From an uncultured Collinsella sp. (lineage in GTDB: Bacteria; Actinomycetota; Coriobacteriia; Coriobacteriales; Coriobacteriaceae), in NCBI GenBank assembly GCA_902496775.1, contig CABVCF010000004.1, positions 1-45,062 of the forward strand: 45,062 bases of DNA, read 5' to 3'. Made by a program: the position numbers and the translations under genes. Of the stretch, positions 1 through 7,773 are shown in pieces. Below the pieces are notes generated by a model. The model had not been told where the DNA came from. It made no database searches and worked only from the letters and a program-made list of their open reading frames with translations. Positions within the stretch are counted from its first letter, which is position 1, and every line of letters begins with the position of its first letter.

Positions 1-49
1 CTGGAGTTATGCCTCGCTGCTCCAAGAGCAGTCTGACGAGCTTGTGTAG
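1..49 (+). CDS. C-terminal tail of a truncated upstream gene (possibly DUF2975 membrane protein)
   Basis: One frame is open from the window edge and ends at TAG 47-49, giving a tail that reads WSYASLLQEQSDELV. The stop overlaps the AGGAGG ribosome-binding site of the next gene, as expected for tightly coupled genes. Small YozG-type HTH regulators like the next gene are commonly paired with DUF2975 membrane proteins, whose C-termini often end in a similar Gln/Glu/Asp-rich stretch. The identity is therefore inferred from context; only about 15 residues are visible. Confidence 0.4.
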   Translation, partial: WSYASLLQEQSDELV

Positions 50-57
50 GAGGAAAC

Positions 58-387
58 ATGAGCTATCTCATCATCGAGCTTGAGACGCAGCTGCTTAAGA
101 CCGGAAAGACCAGCGCTGATCTGATTCGGGCGACGGGGCATACTCCGGCTAATATTTCAAAGCTTAGAAACGGAAAGATAAAAGCTATTCGCCTAAAGAC
201 GCTTCTCGATATCTGTGATGAGCTTGATTGTCAACCGGGAGATATTATTCAGCGCGTGAGCGAGAAAGAGCTTGAGGAGCTTATTGTCGAGCGCGCAAAA
301 AATGTCGTGAGGCAGATGCGGGACGGCGGAGGCGATGAGGTATCGCTTCCGACATCAGTCTTTGCTGTCGATTTGAGCGATGAGTAG
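58..387 (+). CDS. XRE/Cro-C1 family HTH transcriptional regulator (YozG-like)
   Basis: This 109-residue protein carries a compact Cro/C1 helix-turn-helix at about residues 5-65 (HTH_26/YozG type): a short scaffold helix, the recognition segment around TPANISKLRNGKIKAIRL, and the typical LLDICDELDCQPGDII end. The remaining 45 residues are acidic and variable. The ATG at 58 is preceded by AGGAGG at ideal spacing. It lies directly behind the tail of another gene, so the two are probably one transcript, and it is closed by a strong terminator. It may regulate the ABC exporter that follows, whose promoter overlaps an inverted repeat, but that link is inference. The family assignment is secure; the target is unknown. 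Confidence 0.88.
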   Translation: MSYLIIELETQLLKTGKTSADLIRATGHTPANISKLRNGKIKAIRLKTLLDICDELDCQPGDIIQRVSEKELEELIVERAKNVVRQMRDGGGDEVSLPTSVFAVDLSDE

Positions 388-422
388 CATATAGCGAGCA
401 GCTATAACGAAATATCAGTGTA

Positions 423-456
423 AAGGGACCCGTGTCTAACACGGGTTCTTTCTTTT
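423..456 (+). terminator. Rho-independent terminator after the XRE regulator
   Basis: The arms ACCCGTGT (428-435) and ACACGGGT (439-446) pair perfectly around a 3-nt loop. Wobble and A-T pairs extend the stem outward to about 423-451. A T-rich run, TTCTTTCTTTT, follows. Confidence 0.85.
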
Positions 457-464
457 AGATTATC

Positions 465-527
465 TTGACAAATATGAGTTATCGAAAAACAATAACAATT
501 AGGAAAAACGATAAAAGAGAGAAGGAA
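465..527 (+). promoter_or_regulatory. Promoter and candidate operator of the ABC exporter operon
   Basis: A perfect -35 box TTGACA (465-470) lies 17 bp before AACAAT-like -10 sequence (488-493). An inverted repeat, TTATCG (479-484) and CGATAA (509-514), brackets the -10 element, so a protein bound there would occlude RNA polymerase. A ribosome-binding site (GAAGGAA, about 521-527) follows. The upstream XRE protein is an obvious but untested candidate binder. Confidence 0.6.
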
Positions 528-531
528 CGAT

Positions 532-1293
532 ATGAGCAGTTTTGCTATCGAGCAGGACGGGAGGCCAATGAACGCATCAGCGATAAAGTTATCAAAGGTG
601 TCAAAGCGCTACGGGAAACGGCGCGTTTTGCATGACGTTTCCTTCGAGGTGCATCAGTCTGAGCTCCTTGCCCTTGTTGGTGCAAACGGGGCGGGTAAAA
701 GCACGCTTATTAAAATAGTGCTGGGCCTCTGCGAGCCGTCGTCGGGGAGCGTGGAGCTCTTTGGAGGCAAGTCGAAAAAAGACCTGAGCCTGATGCGGAC
801 GCGTGTCGGCTATGTGCCAGATTCCAGCGGAGCATACCAATCTCTCAGCGCGGTTGAGAATCTTAAAATCCGATGTGCGGAATGGGGGCTTGATGAGAAA
901 CGTGAGGTTCCTCGCGTCTTGGGCCTAGTCGGGCTGGACGTCGATGAGAAAAAGAGCGTGAGCAGTTTTTCTCTGGGAATGAAGCGGCGACTTGATATAG
1001 CTACGGCTTTGTTGGGTGACACTGATCTGCTTATTTTTGATGAGCCAGCAAATGGGTTGGACCCGCTGGGCATCGAGAGTATATGGGCCCTTATCGGTCG
1101 ATTGAATCGAGAGCAGGGTAAGACCATGCTCATCTCTAGTCATGATTTGGATGAGTTGGCATCGGTTGCAACAAGTTGCGTGTTTATTCATGACGGTGAA
1201 CTGCTGAAAATGGAATCGATGGACGTCATAAGGGATGAGGCGCCATCTCTAAAAGAGTATTACAGGCGCTTGATGAAGGCGGTCTCGCTATGA
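532..1293 (+). CDS. ABC-2 type exporter, ATP-binding subunit
   Basis: This 253-residue ABC ATPase shows Walker A GANGAGKST (residues 50-58), a signature region reading SFSLGMKRRLD (the usual LSGGQ is SLGMK, common in the CcmA/NatA/drug-export branch), Walker B LLIFDEP and an H-loop in ISSHDLDE. It is the motor of an exporter whose membrane parts are the next two genes; the next start (1290) overlaps this stop by 4 bp. The ATG at 532 follows GAAGGAA. An internal ATG at 568 is preceded by GGGAGG only 3 nt away and is a possible alternative. Exporters of this small three-gene type usually move lantibiotics, drugs or lipids; the substrate cannot be read from the sequence. The locus is AT-richer than most of the window. 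Confidence 0.92.
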   Translation: MSSFAIEQDGRPMNASAIKLSKVSKRYGKRRVLHDVSFEVHQSELLALVGANGAGKSTLIKIVLGLCEPSSGSVELFGGKSKKDLSLMRTRVGYVPDSSGAYQSLSAVENLKIRCAEWGLDEKREVPRVLGLVGLDVDEKKSVSSFSLGMKRRLDIATALLGDTDLLIFDEPANGLDPLGIESIWALIGRLNREQGKTMLISSHDLDELASVATSCVFIHDGELLKMESMDVIRDEAPSLKEYYRRLMKAVSL

Positions 1294-2114
1294 AGCGGGC
1301 GATCCATCCCATAAAGGCAGATATGATGCGTTTGCACAGGATGTTTCCGGCGAAGTTTGGTCTTGCGCTTATTCTGGCGTTCGGCCTTCTCTTCGGTGTC
1401 TTTCTAAAAAACGGAACAACGTTGCTCGCCTTTGGCAATAGCGTTTTTGGGAAGGATATTGGTTTCTGCTGGAATGTAATCGATCCTTCTGCACCCGATG
1501 AGTCCCTTGTGCGCAGTGCTTTTGCCGGCACGTCTCTGTTCGTTCCGCTCATCGTTTGCCTGGCGATTTTACAGGAGCGCGGCTATGAAGAGGGACACCG
1601 AATTTCTTCAGCAAGAGGTCTTACCCGCTTTAATGGGGTCCTAGCACATGTGCTTTCGTTTGCTTTAATAATTGGCGTAGCATATAGCGCGCTTTGCCTT
1701 CTTCTTTTTGCAATAGCCATAATACGTGGAGGGCATAACCTCTCGCACGATATGCTAACTGCATTTTTGCCTGCAATGATAGTCAACGCTGTATTGGTGA
1801 TATCGGTTGCGCTGGAGACGGTGACCATCTATCGGATTACAGGCAGCGCTGTATTGAGCGGGGCTGCGATAATTATTGGATTTGTCATGAGCTTGACGCT
1901 CTACGGAACCTTCCTTCAGGCGCCCATACCATCCTTGCGATGGATTATCCTCCTTCCGGGGCCGTACCTTGGAGTCGGATGTGCCCTTGGGTATAGCGAT
2001 ATGGGTCAGCTGACGCTTCTGGGATATGGCGTGGCAGCCAGCTGTCTATCGGTATTGATTTACGCTCTCTTGAGCTTTCGCGCTGGGGGTGTGCTCAATG
2101 GCTCGTCAGATTAA
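1290..2114 (+). CDS. ABC exporter permease subunit 1
   Basis: This 274-residue polytopic membrane protein has about six hydrophobic segments: near residues 22-45, 70-92, 112-145, 155-180, 185-210 and 240-265. A large extracytoplasmic loop lies between the first two. It has no sequence motif beyond membrane topology, which is normal for the small ABC-2 permeases of bacteriocin-immunity type systems. Its ATG overlaps the ATPase stop in the ATGA arrangement, indicating translational coupling. The identification as permease comes mainly from topology and operon position between the ATPase and a second protein of the same size. Confidence 0.8.
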   Translation: MKRAIHPIKADMMRLHRMFPAKFGLALILAFGLLFGVFLKNGTTLLAFGNSVFGKDIGFCWNVIDPSAPDESLVRSAFAGTSLFVPLIVCLAILQERGYEEGHRISSARGLTRFNGVLAHVLSFALIIGVAYSALCLLLFAIAIIRGGHNLSHDMLTAFLPAMIVNAVLVISVALETVTIYRITGSAVLSGAAIIIGFVMSLTLYGTFLQAPIPSLRWIILLPGPYLGVGCALGYSDMGQLTLLGYGVAASCLSVLIYALLSFRAGGVLNGSSD

Positions 2115-2916
2115 AAGACTTCTCCAGTCAGAATTGAAGCATGTGAGCAAATGGGCGTACGCCTTAATCCTGGTAATTTATGCGTACATGGTGGTATTGC
2201 AGCTTAATTCTTTCCCGATGTGGTTCTGTAGCCTCCGTGAGAACAGTTTCTTGGGCTTTTTCCCAGACCCGACGCTTCGGCTATCGGCAGAGGATGTCCT
2301 TCTATTTGGTAATGCAGAGGTTTTCCGCGGTTTGCTGTTCAACGTAGCCCCGTTGGCTCATGCATTGTTCTTTCCGTTCATCGCGGCTTGCATTGTGCCA
2401 CGCTTTGTCAGTTCGGGCTTTATTGAGGAACCGTGGGGGTTGTCGGAGGCTCGGGGAGGGAAGCGTGTGTGCGCTATCGTTGCGCGAGTGGTGCTGTCTT
2501 CTTTTGCCCTTTTGGGCGCGTTTATCCTGTCGAGTGTCGTTTTGTACTGTCTTAACTGCGTAATCGTTTTGGATGCGCAGCAGTATTTCAACCTGCATGT
2601 ATTTTGCTATCGACTTGTTCTTGCTGCCGCTGCCTGCCTTGGATACGTGGTTTCTTGCGTAATCGTTGTTTCCTATTGTGGGTCCGGCTTCGGTCCGATT
2701 GGCATGCTGTTGCTTGTCAACGTTGTAGCAGTCTACATACAGCTCGGGGCCAATTCCATGCTTCCGCTTCCAGCCTCGATGCTCATGTGGATTTGTGGCG
2801 TGACCCCGTTGGGGAATAGTCAATGCATTTCGATTCTAATTGACTGCCTAATCAACGTAGCAAGCGTTTTTGCCATTTGCTTTACCGTCGACCGATTGCG
2901 GTCGAGATTTCTTTGA
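2098..2916 (+). CDS. ABC exporter permease subunit 2
   Basis: This protein of about 272 residues has six hydrophobic stretches and begins MARQIKRLLQSELKHVSKWAYALILVI-like, a cytoplasmic basic start then a membrane helix, as in the first permease. I chose ATG 2098 over the upstream GTG 2089 because GGGGGT at 2085-2090 sits about 7 nt before it. It overlaps the previous gene by 17 bp in another frame. The two permeases are similar in size but not obviously alike in sequence, so the transporter is probably a heterodimer served by one ATPase. The substrate is unknown. The gene is AT-richer than those further downstream. Confidence 0.78.
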   Translation: MARQIKRLLQSELKHVSKWAYALILVIYAYMVVLQLNSFPMWFCSLRENSFLGFFPDPTLRLSAEDVLLFGNAEVFRGLLFNVAPLAHALFFPFIAACIVPRFVSSGFIEEPWGLSEARGGKRVCAIVARVVLSSFALLGAFILSSVVLYCLNCVIVLDAQQYFNLHVFCYRLVLAAAACLGYVVSCVIVVSYCGSGFGPIGMLLLVNVVAVYIQLGANSMLPLPASMLMWICGVTPLGNSQCISILIDCLINVASVFAICFTVDRLRSRFL

Positions 2917-2954
2917 TTGTTTGCGAGGGATAATCATACCGAGCATACCAAATA

Positions 2955-2997
2955 CAGGGGGGGCGGGCACCGTTGCTGGTGTCCATCCCCCCCCCTG
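2955..2997. terminator. GC-rich hairpin between convergent genes
   Basis: A run of seven G (2957-2963) pairs with a run of nine C (2987-2995), with an inner GGCACC/GGTGTCC stem. It lies between the convergent exporter operon and the amidotransferase gene and could stop transcription from both sides. There is no clear U-run on either strand, so factor-independent termination is uncertain. Confidence 0.5.
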
Positions 2998-3030
2998 GCA
3001 TGGAAGGTTTAAGCCTGTGTGATTCGCGAA

Positions 3031-3840
3031 CTAGCGGGTCTGCTTTACCTTGGCCGCTGCCTCGACAAACGACTTCCACAGGTTAAAGTCGGTCTCGAGC
3101 GTCTTCCACGTGTACTCAGGGTGCCATTGCACGCCTAGACAGAATGGCTGGCCTTCGACCTCGATGCACTCAGGAACGCCGTCGGTTGCCTTGGCGACCA
3201 AGCGCGTACTTTTACCCAGACGATCGACGCAGCAGTGATGTGCCGAGTTGGTCTGGATCAGCCTGTGCCCGCCAACCGCGCGCTCCAGAAGTGAGCCCGG
3301 CACGACCTCGACGGGATGCACGGGGTCGTTGAGCACGTGGGTATGGCGCCACTGCGTGCGGCCCTCGCGAGCGCCCAGGCTCGGCACGTCCATGCACAGG
3401 GTGCCGCCGGTGGCGACATTGAGCAACTGCGTGCCGCGGCAGGTGGTAAAGAGCGGCTTTTTGGCGCGGAGCACCTCGCCGACCAGCTTAAACTCAAAGC
3501 TATCGCGGATCTCGCAGCAGAGGGTGGGGTCGTAGGGTCGATCGTCGCCCCAGCGCTTGGGGTTGACGTCCGGGCCGCCGGGAATGGCGATGCCGTCGGC
3601 GATATCGACGTAATGACGGATGACCTCAATGTCCTCGGTGATGGACATCTGCAGCGGCAGGCCGCCAGCGGCAAGGATGGCATCGACAAAGACACTTGCG
3701 ATTTCCTCGTTGGGGGAGAGCATCTCGGTTAAAAATGGCTCTGCCTCTTCCCAGCGCGGTGCGACGAGGATGAGTGGGCGGTCGGCGGCGGCGACGTCGA
3801 CGTGCGGGGTGTAGGACGATGAAGTGCGAGTTCCGATCAT
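3031..3840 (-). CDS. Class I glutamine amidotransferase-like hydrolase (peptidase C26, PuuD-like)
   Basis: This 269-residue cytoplasmic enzyme has the class I glutamine amidotransferase fold. The nucleophile is Cys134 in TTCRGTQ, and the other triad residues are His240 and Glu242 in QWHPE. The CRG elbow and the IPGGPDVNP segment point to the C26 branch, which hydrolyses gamma-glutamyl bonds, as in gamma-glutamyl-gamma-aminobutyrate hydrolase. It follows the amino-acid ABC importer on the same strand with a gap of 51 bp, so it is probably the last gene of that operon. A sensible role is to release glutamate or an amine from an imported gamma-glutamyl compound; that role is inference. The remaining Puu pathway genes are absent. 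Confidence 0.85.
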   Translation of the reverse strand: MIGTRTSSSYTPHVDVAAADRPLILVAPRWEEAEPFLTEMLSPNEEIASVFVDAILAAGGLPLQMSITEDIEVIRHYVDIADGIAIPGGPDVNPKRWGDDRPYDPTLCCEIRDSFEFKLVGEVLRAKKPLFTTCRGTQLLNVATGGTLCMDVPSLGAREGRTQWRHTHVLNDPVHPVEVVPGSLLERAVGGHRLIQTNSAHHCCVDRLGKSTRLVAKATDGVPECIEVEGQPFCLGVQWHPEYTWKTLETDFNLWKSFVEAAAKVKQTR

Positions 3841-3891
3841 AGGTGTAACTTTCGAGTTTGGATGGGCATGGCTGGCGGGTGGGCGGTCTGG

Positions 3892-4656
<765 letters not shown>

Positions 4657-4692
4657 GGTGCTCGGCTCCTTATGACTCGAAATGGTAAAGCG

Positions 4693-5526
4693 TTAGCGGA
4701 TGATGGTCGCGCCGGTCTTGTGCGAAACATAGACAGCGGCCTTGTTGATCGCGACGTTGATGAGGATGTAGATGACTGCGATCACCAGGTAGACCGATAC
4801 GAGGGCATCGTAGTTGGTAATGAGCACGCGGGCGTTTTGCATGAGGTCGGGGTAGCTCACTACATAGGCGACGGTGGTGTCTTTGACTACGACCACGAGC
4901 TGCGAAATCAACGACGGAATAATAAACCGAATCGCCTGCGGCAGCACGATTTTAAAGGTGATTTTAGCCTTGGAGAGACCGAGCGCCTGGGCTGCCTCGA
5001 CCTGACCGCGCGGCACGGCGTTGACGCCGGCGCGGAAGATCTCGGCCAGCACGCCGGCTGCAGCGAGCGCAACGGGAAGCGTGAGCATCCAAAACGACGG
5101 CAGCGCGATCTTGTACTGGGGCAGCACCAAAAAGAAGAAGTAGATGAACAGCAGGCTCGGTACGCCACGGAAGAAATCGGTGAGCACGCGGCAGACCAGC
5201 TGCAGCGGCTTAATGTCGCTGGTACGGCCGAGCATAAGGGCTAAGCCCAGCACCAGCGCGATGGCGCCAGCGGTGAGTGCGACTTTAACGGTGCCCTCAA
5301 AGCCGGCAAGCAAGAACTTCCAGGTGGTGAGGTGCGTAAAGAAATACCAATAGTGGACCGAAAGCTGGCCGGTCACATAAAAGCGCTGCAGTACCAGGAC
5401 GACGAGTGCGGCGACGGCAACAAGCGAGATGGCGGTGCCGATGCGAATCTTGGCGCGCATCTTGGGGCCGGGAGCCTCGTAGAGCGCATTGCGCATGGTA
5501 AGCGCAGGGGAGGAGTGCTTGCTCAT
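4693..5526 (-). CDS. Polar amino-acid ABC importer permease (GluD-like)
   Basis: This 277-residue inner-membrane protein has a basic N-terminal tail of about 25 residues, a first helix near 27-48, and four or more further helices. The EAA-type cytoplasmic loop reads VEAAQALGLSKAKITFKIVLPQAIR, the ATPase contact surface of HisM/GlnP family permeases. Its ATG overlaps the upstream permease stop by 4 bp. Of the two permeases it is the longer, matching GluD in size. It pairs with the 219-residue permease to form the heterodimeric channel. Confidence 0.9.
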   Translation of the reverse strand: MSKHSSPALTMRNALYEAPGPKMRAKIRIGTAISLVAVAALVVLVLQRFYVTGQLSVHYWYFFTHLTTWKFLLAGFEGTVKVALTAGAIALVLGLALMLGRTSDIKPLQLVCRVLTDFFRGVPSLLFIYFFFLVLPQYKIALPSFWMLTLPVALAAAGVLAEIFRAGVNAVPRGQVEAAQALGLSKAKITFKIVLPQAIRFIIPSLISQLVVVVKDTTVAYVVSYPDLMQNARVLITNYDALVSVYLVIAVIYILINVAINKAAVYVSHKTGATIIR

Positions 5527-6182
5527 CGGAGGATCCTCACCTTCTTATCGATATAGTTGCCAATGTGGCTCACCACAAAGGCCGTGCCCAGGTAGCCGAG
5601 CGCCGAGATAAAGAACGCGGCGACGCCGCCAAGTGAGCGCGTGTTGATATAGCTCACCACGCCGGTGAGCTCCTGCGGCTTAAGCGGCACCTGGCTGCCG
5701 AGCGCAGTGGTGAGCATGACGGCGATAAAGAGGTTGGTCATGGGCAGCACGCTCGAGCGCAGCGCCTGCGGAATCACGATTTTGGCGAGGATGCGGTTAA
5801 AGCTCATGCCGAGCGAGCGGGCGGCTTCCACCTGGCCGACGCCGACGGTGTTGATGCCGCTCATAAAGTTTTCGGAGCCAAAGGCCGAGCCCAAAAGGAC
5901 CGTGGCGACGATAACGCAGGTGCGGTAGGGCAGAACGACCTTGAGCGGCGGCAGCGCATAGACGACGATGATGAGCAGCGCGATGCCGGGGATGTTACGG
6001 AAGACCTGGACATACAGGTCTCCAAAGACGCGCAGTGGCTTGAGCGGCGACACGCGCATCACGGTGACGGCGACGGCCAGTACCATGGCGATGGCAAACG
6101 ACTCAAGCGTCATGCCCCAGGTTGCTAGCAGCGCGTCGATATAGTTCTGGCCATAGAGCGACCAGAGTTCGGAGAGACTCAT
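5523..6182 (-). CDS. Polar amino-acid ABC importer permease (GluC-like)
   Basis: This 219-residue permease has about five membrane helices and the coupling loop VEAARSLGMSFNRILAKIVIPQALR, typical of amino-acid ABC permeases. The ATG is preceded by GGGAGG. It lies behind the binding-protein gene, separated by 138 bp that contain a stem-loop. The pair of permeases and the ATPase below it are translationally coupled, whereas the binding protein is transcribed first and can be made in excess, as usual for such importers. Confidence 0.9.
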   Translation of the reverse strand: MSLSELWSLYGQNYIDALLATWGMTLESFAIAMVLAVAVTVMRVSPLKPLRVFGDLYVQVFRNIPGIALLIIVVYALPPLKVVLPYRTCVIVATVLLGSAFGSENFMSGINTVGVGQVEAARSLGMSFNRILAKIVIPQALRSSVLPMTNLFIAVMLTTALGSQVPLKPQELTGVVSYINTRSLGGVAAFFISALGYLGTAFVVSHIGNYIDKKVRILR

Positions 6183-6206
6183 GCGGACCTCCCGCCGATA
6201 AGGAAA

Positions 6207-6232
6207 GGGGCTCCCGTGTGTACGGAAGCCCC
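6207..6232 (-). terminator. Intercistronic stem-loop after the binding-protein gene (partial terminator)
   Basis: GGGGCT-C-CCGT (6207-6217) pairs with ACGG-A-AGCCCC (6222-6232), with one internal mismatch. On the minus strand it is followed by TTTCCTTAT. It sits between the binding protein and the permeases, so it probably attenuates transcription or protects the 3' end of the binding-protein mRNA. Confidence 0.6.
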
Positions 6233-6320
6233 GACAACTCAGTGAGGAAACAGTTTACCGCAATAAAGCGCATCATGCGTTTCCGTATGGTTTCGTTGCG
6301 GCCGTTACCAGGCTCGCTGC

Positions 6321-7316
6321 CTAGGCGCCGATCTCGGGCAGCTCGGGAACATTGGTGTCGCCCGTACGGTCGCCGATGCAGATCTGCCACAGCTCAGTCC
6401 AGGTGCCGTCGTCCTCGATCTTCTTAAGGAAGTCGTTGACAAAGGCGACGCCGTCGGAATCGAGCGGCAGGCCGATGCCGTAGGGCTCCTTGCTGCCGAA
6501 GGGCTTGCCGGCGATCTTGTACTTACCAGGCTCGCGGACCAGGGCGCTCTGCTGCATGTTGTTATCGATGACGTAGGCGTCAACGCGGCCCTGCTGGAGT
6601 GCCTGGCGGGCCTCCTCGTCGGTCTTGAACTCCTGCTGGCTGGCCTTGGGAGCGAGCTCCTCCAGGATGGCGGGGCCGTTGGAGCCGGACTGGACGGCGA
6701 CGTTCTTGTCGGCCAGGTCGTCGACGCTCTTGATGTCGTCGTTATCGGCGAGCACCAGGATAGCCTGCTGGGTGTAGTAGTAGGGACCGGCAAAGGAGAC
6801 GAGCTTCTTGCGCTCGTCAGTGATGGTGTAGGTGGCAAAGACGGCGTCGACCTGGCCGTTCTGCAGGACGGACTCGCGCGTGTCCGAGGTCACCTGGGTG
6901 ATCTCGACCCTGTTCTCGCCCAGGATGTAGTTGGACAGGAGCTGCGCGATGCCGGCATCGAAGCCGCGGGTCTTGCCGTCTTTCTCGTTGAGGAGGGAGA
7001 AGAGCGTTGAGGTCTGAACGCCACCGATCTTAAAGACGCCGGCGTCCTTGACGGCCGTGGCCCAGGTGCTGGCGGCGATGGCGTCGTCATCGGCCTTGGG
7101 GCCGTTGTCGACGAGCTTGTCGAATGCCTTAGCGTCGAGCGTGGTGGAAGCCTCGGTATCCTCGGAGCTCTTGGAGGAACCGGCGGCGGAACCCTTGTCG
7201 GCCTCGGCGCTGGTGTCGGAGCAGCCGGCAAGACCAAGGCCGGCGACGGTTGCGAAGGTGGCGGCAACGAAGCCGCGGCGGTCGAGAACGACCTGCTGGG
7301 AGAGGTTCTTGCTCAT
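6321..7316 (-). CDS. Polar amino-acid ABC importer, substrate-binding lipoprotein
   Basis: This 331-residue extracellular binding protein has an N-terminus DRRGFVAATFATVAGLGLAGC: a twin-arginine-like start followed by a lipobox LAGC whose Cys would be lipidated. A low-complexity Ser/Ala/Glu linker follows. Then comes a family 3 (SBP_bac_3) domain with the hallmarks GFDAGIAQLL, FATYTITDERKKLVSFAGPYYY and QQGRVDAYVIDN. It is the first gene of the importer cluster and has its own strong promoter upstream. The domain class binds polar amino acids; glutamate-type ligand is inferred from operon composition. Lipidation would need Lgt, encoded in this window at 32,618. Confidence 0.92.
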   Translation of the reverse strand: MSKNLSQQVVLDRRGFVAATFATVAGLGLAGCSDTSAEADKGSAAGSSKSSEDTEASTTLDAKAFDKLVDNGPKADDDAIAASTWATAVKDAGVFKIGGVQTSTLFSLLNEKDGKTRGFDAGIAQLLSNYILGENRVEITQVTSDTRESVLQNGQVDAVFATYTITDERKKLVSFAGPYYYTQQAILVLADNDDIKSVDDLADKNVAVQSGSNGPAILEELAPKASQQEFKTDEEARQALQQGRVDAYVIDNNMQQSALVREPGKYKIAGKPFGSKEPYGIGLPLDSDGVAFVNDFLKKIEDDGTWTELWQICIGDRTGDTNVPELPEIGA

Positions 7317-7359
7317 GGTAGAACACCTTTCTCAATAAAATCCCTAGCGGTTGAGTAGA

Positions 7360-7389
7360 GTTATACCCTATCGCGCTCAAATGGGTCAA
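7360..7389 (-). promoter_or_regulatory. Sigma-70 type promoter of the amino-acid importer operon
   Basis: On the minus strand, TTGACC (7389-7384) lies 18 bp before TATAAC (7365-7360). This puts the start of transcription about 35 bases before the binding-protein ATG. No operator-like repeat overlaps it. Confidence 0.75.
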
Positions 7390-7430
7390 CACGAAATAAC
7401 TCAGAAACATACTTGTCTTATGGGTTATTC

Positions 7431-7470
7431 TACCTACCAAAAAGGGACAGGCACCTTTGTGGTGGTTCTT
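7431..7470. repeat. GGGACAG-type intergenic repeat (degenerate copy)
   Basis: AAAGGGACAGGCACCTTT (7441-7458), followed by GTGGTGGTT, closely resembles the perfect hairpin at 33,447-33,483, which has the same GTGGTGG arm and GGACAGG core. Here the left arm has decayed. It is one of several copies in intergenic spaces of this window. Confidence 0.55.
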
Positions 7471-7500
7471 GTAGATGTAGCGGCCTGTCTCGCTGCTTTG

Positions 7501-7716
7501 TCTCAATCTGTAACAGTTAGACGAGGAAATGGGTTCTACCTGTTACAGATTGAGATTTTCTCTTCAGGGGAATTCGAATGTCTCGATCTGTAACATCTGG
7601 ACGGACAAAAGGTCTCTATCTGTTACAGATTGAGACAAAGGTCAGGGACTAAGACGTCTTGTCTAGATCTGTAACAGTTAGACGGGAATTCGGGTCCTAG
7701 ATGTTACAGATTGAGG
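7501..7716. repeat. Array of three 55-bp palindromic units (six alternating 15-bp sites)
   Basis: Each unit is 15 + 25 + 15 bp: 7501-7555, 7581-7635 and 7662-7716. The left arms are variants of TCTCAATCTGTAACA and the right arms are TGTTACAGATTGAGA or GAGG-ended. Units are separated by 25 and 26 bp, so six copies of one site alternate in orientation about every 40 bp. The loops share GACG at loop positions 5-8 and GG at 16-17. This is the main content of the gene-free stretch 7,390-7,735. No ORF in it looks real. Function is unknown: a cooperative protein-binding array, a structured RNA or a repeat element are all possible. Confidence 0.9.
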
Positions 7717-7735
7717 TAATCGCGTCGCGAAAATA

Positions 7736-7772
7736 AAAACCTCCGCAGGGGTGCTTCCCTTGCGGAGGTTTT
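7736..7772 (-). terminator. Terminator of the DXS-family gene
   Basis: AAAACCTCCGCA (7736-7747) pairs perfectly with TGCGGAGGTTTT (7761-7772), and the stem continues inward through GGGG/CCCT. On the minus strand the hairpin begins right after the stop codon and is followed by TTTTATTTT. Confidence 0.92.
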
Positions 7773-7773
7773 C

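Noticed and set aside
7501..7716. The palindrome array as a CRISPR
   Set aside because: The repeats alternate in orientation, the arms are 15 bp, half of the spacers are conserved with each other, and no cas gene is present.
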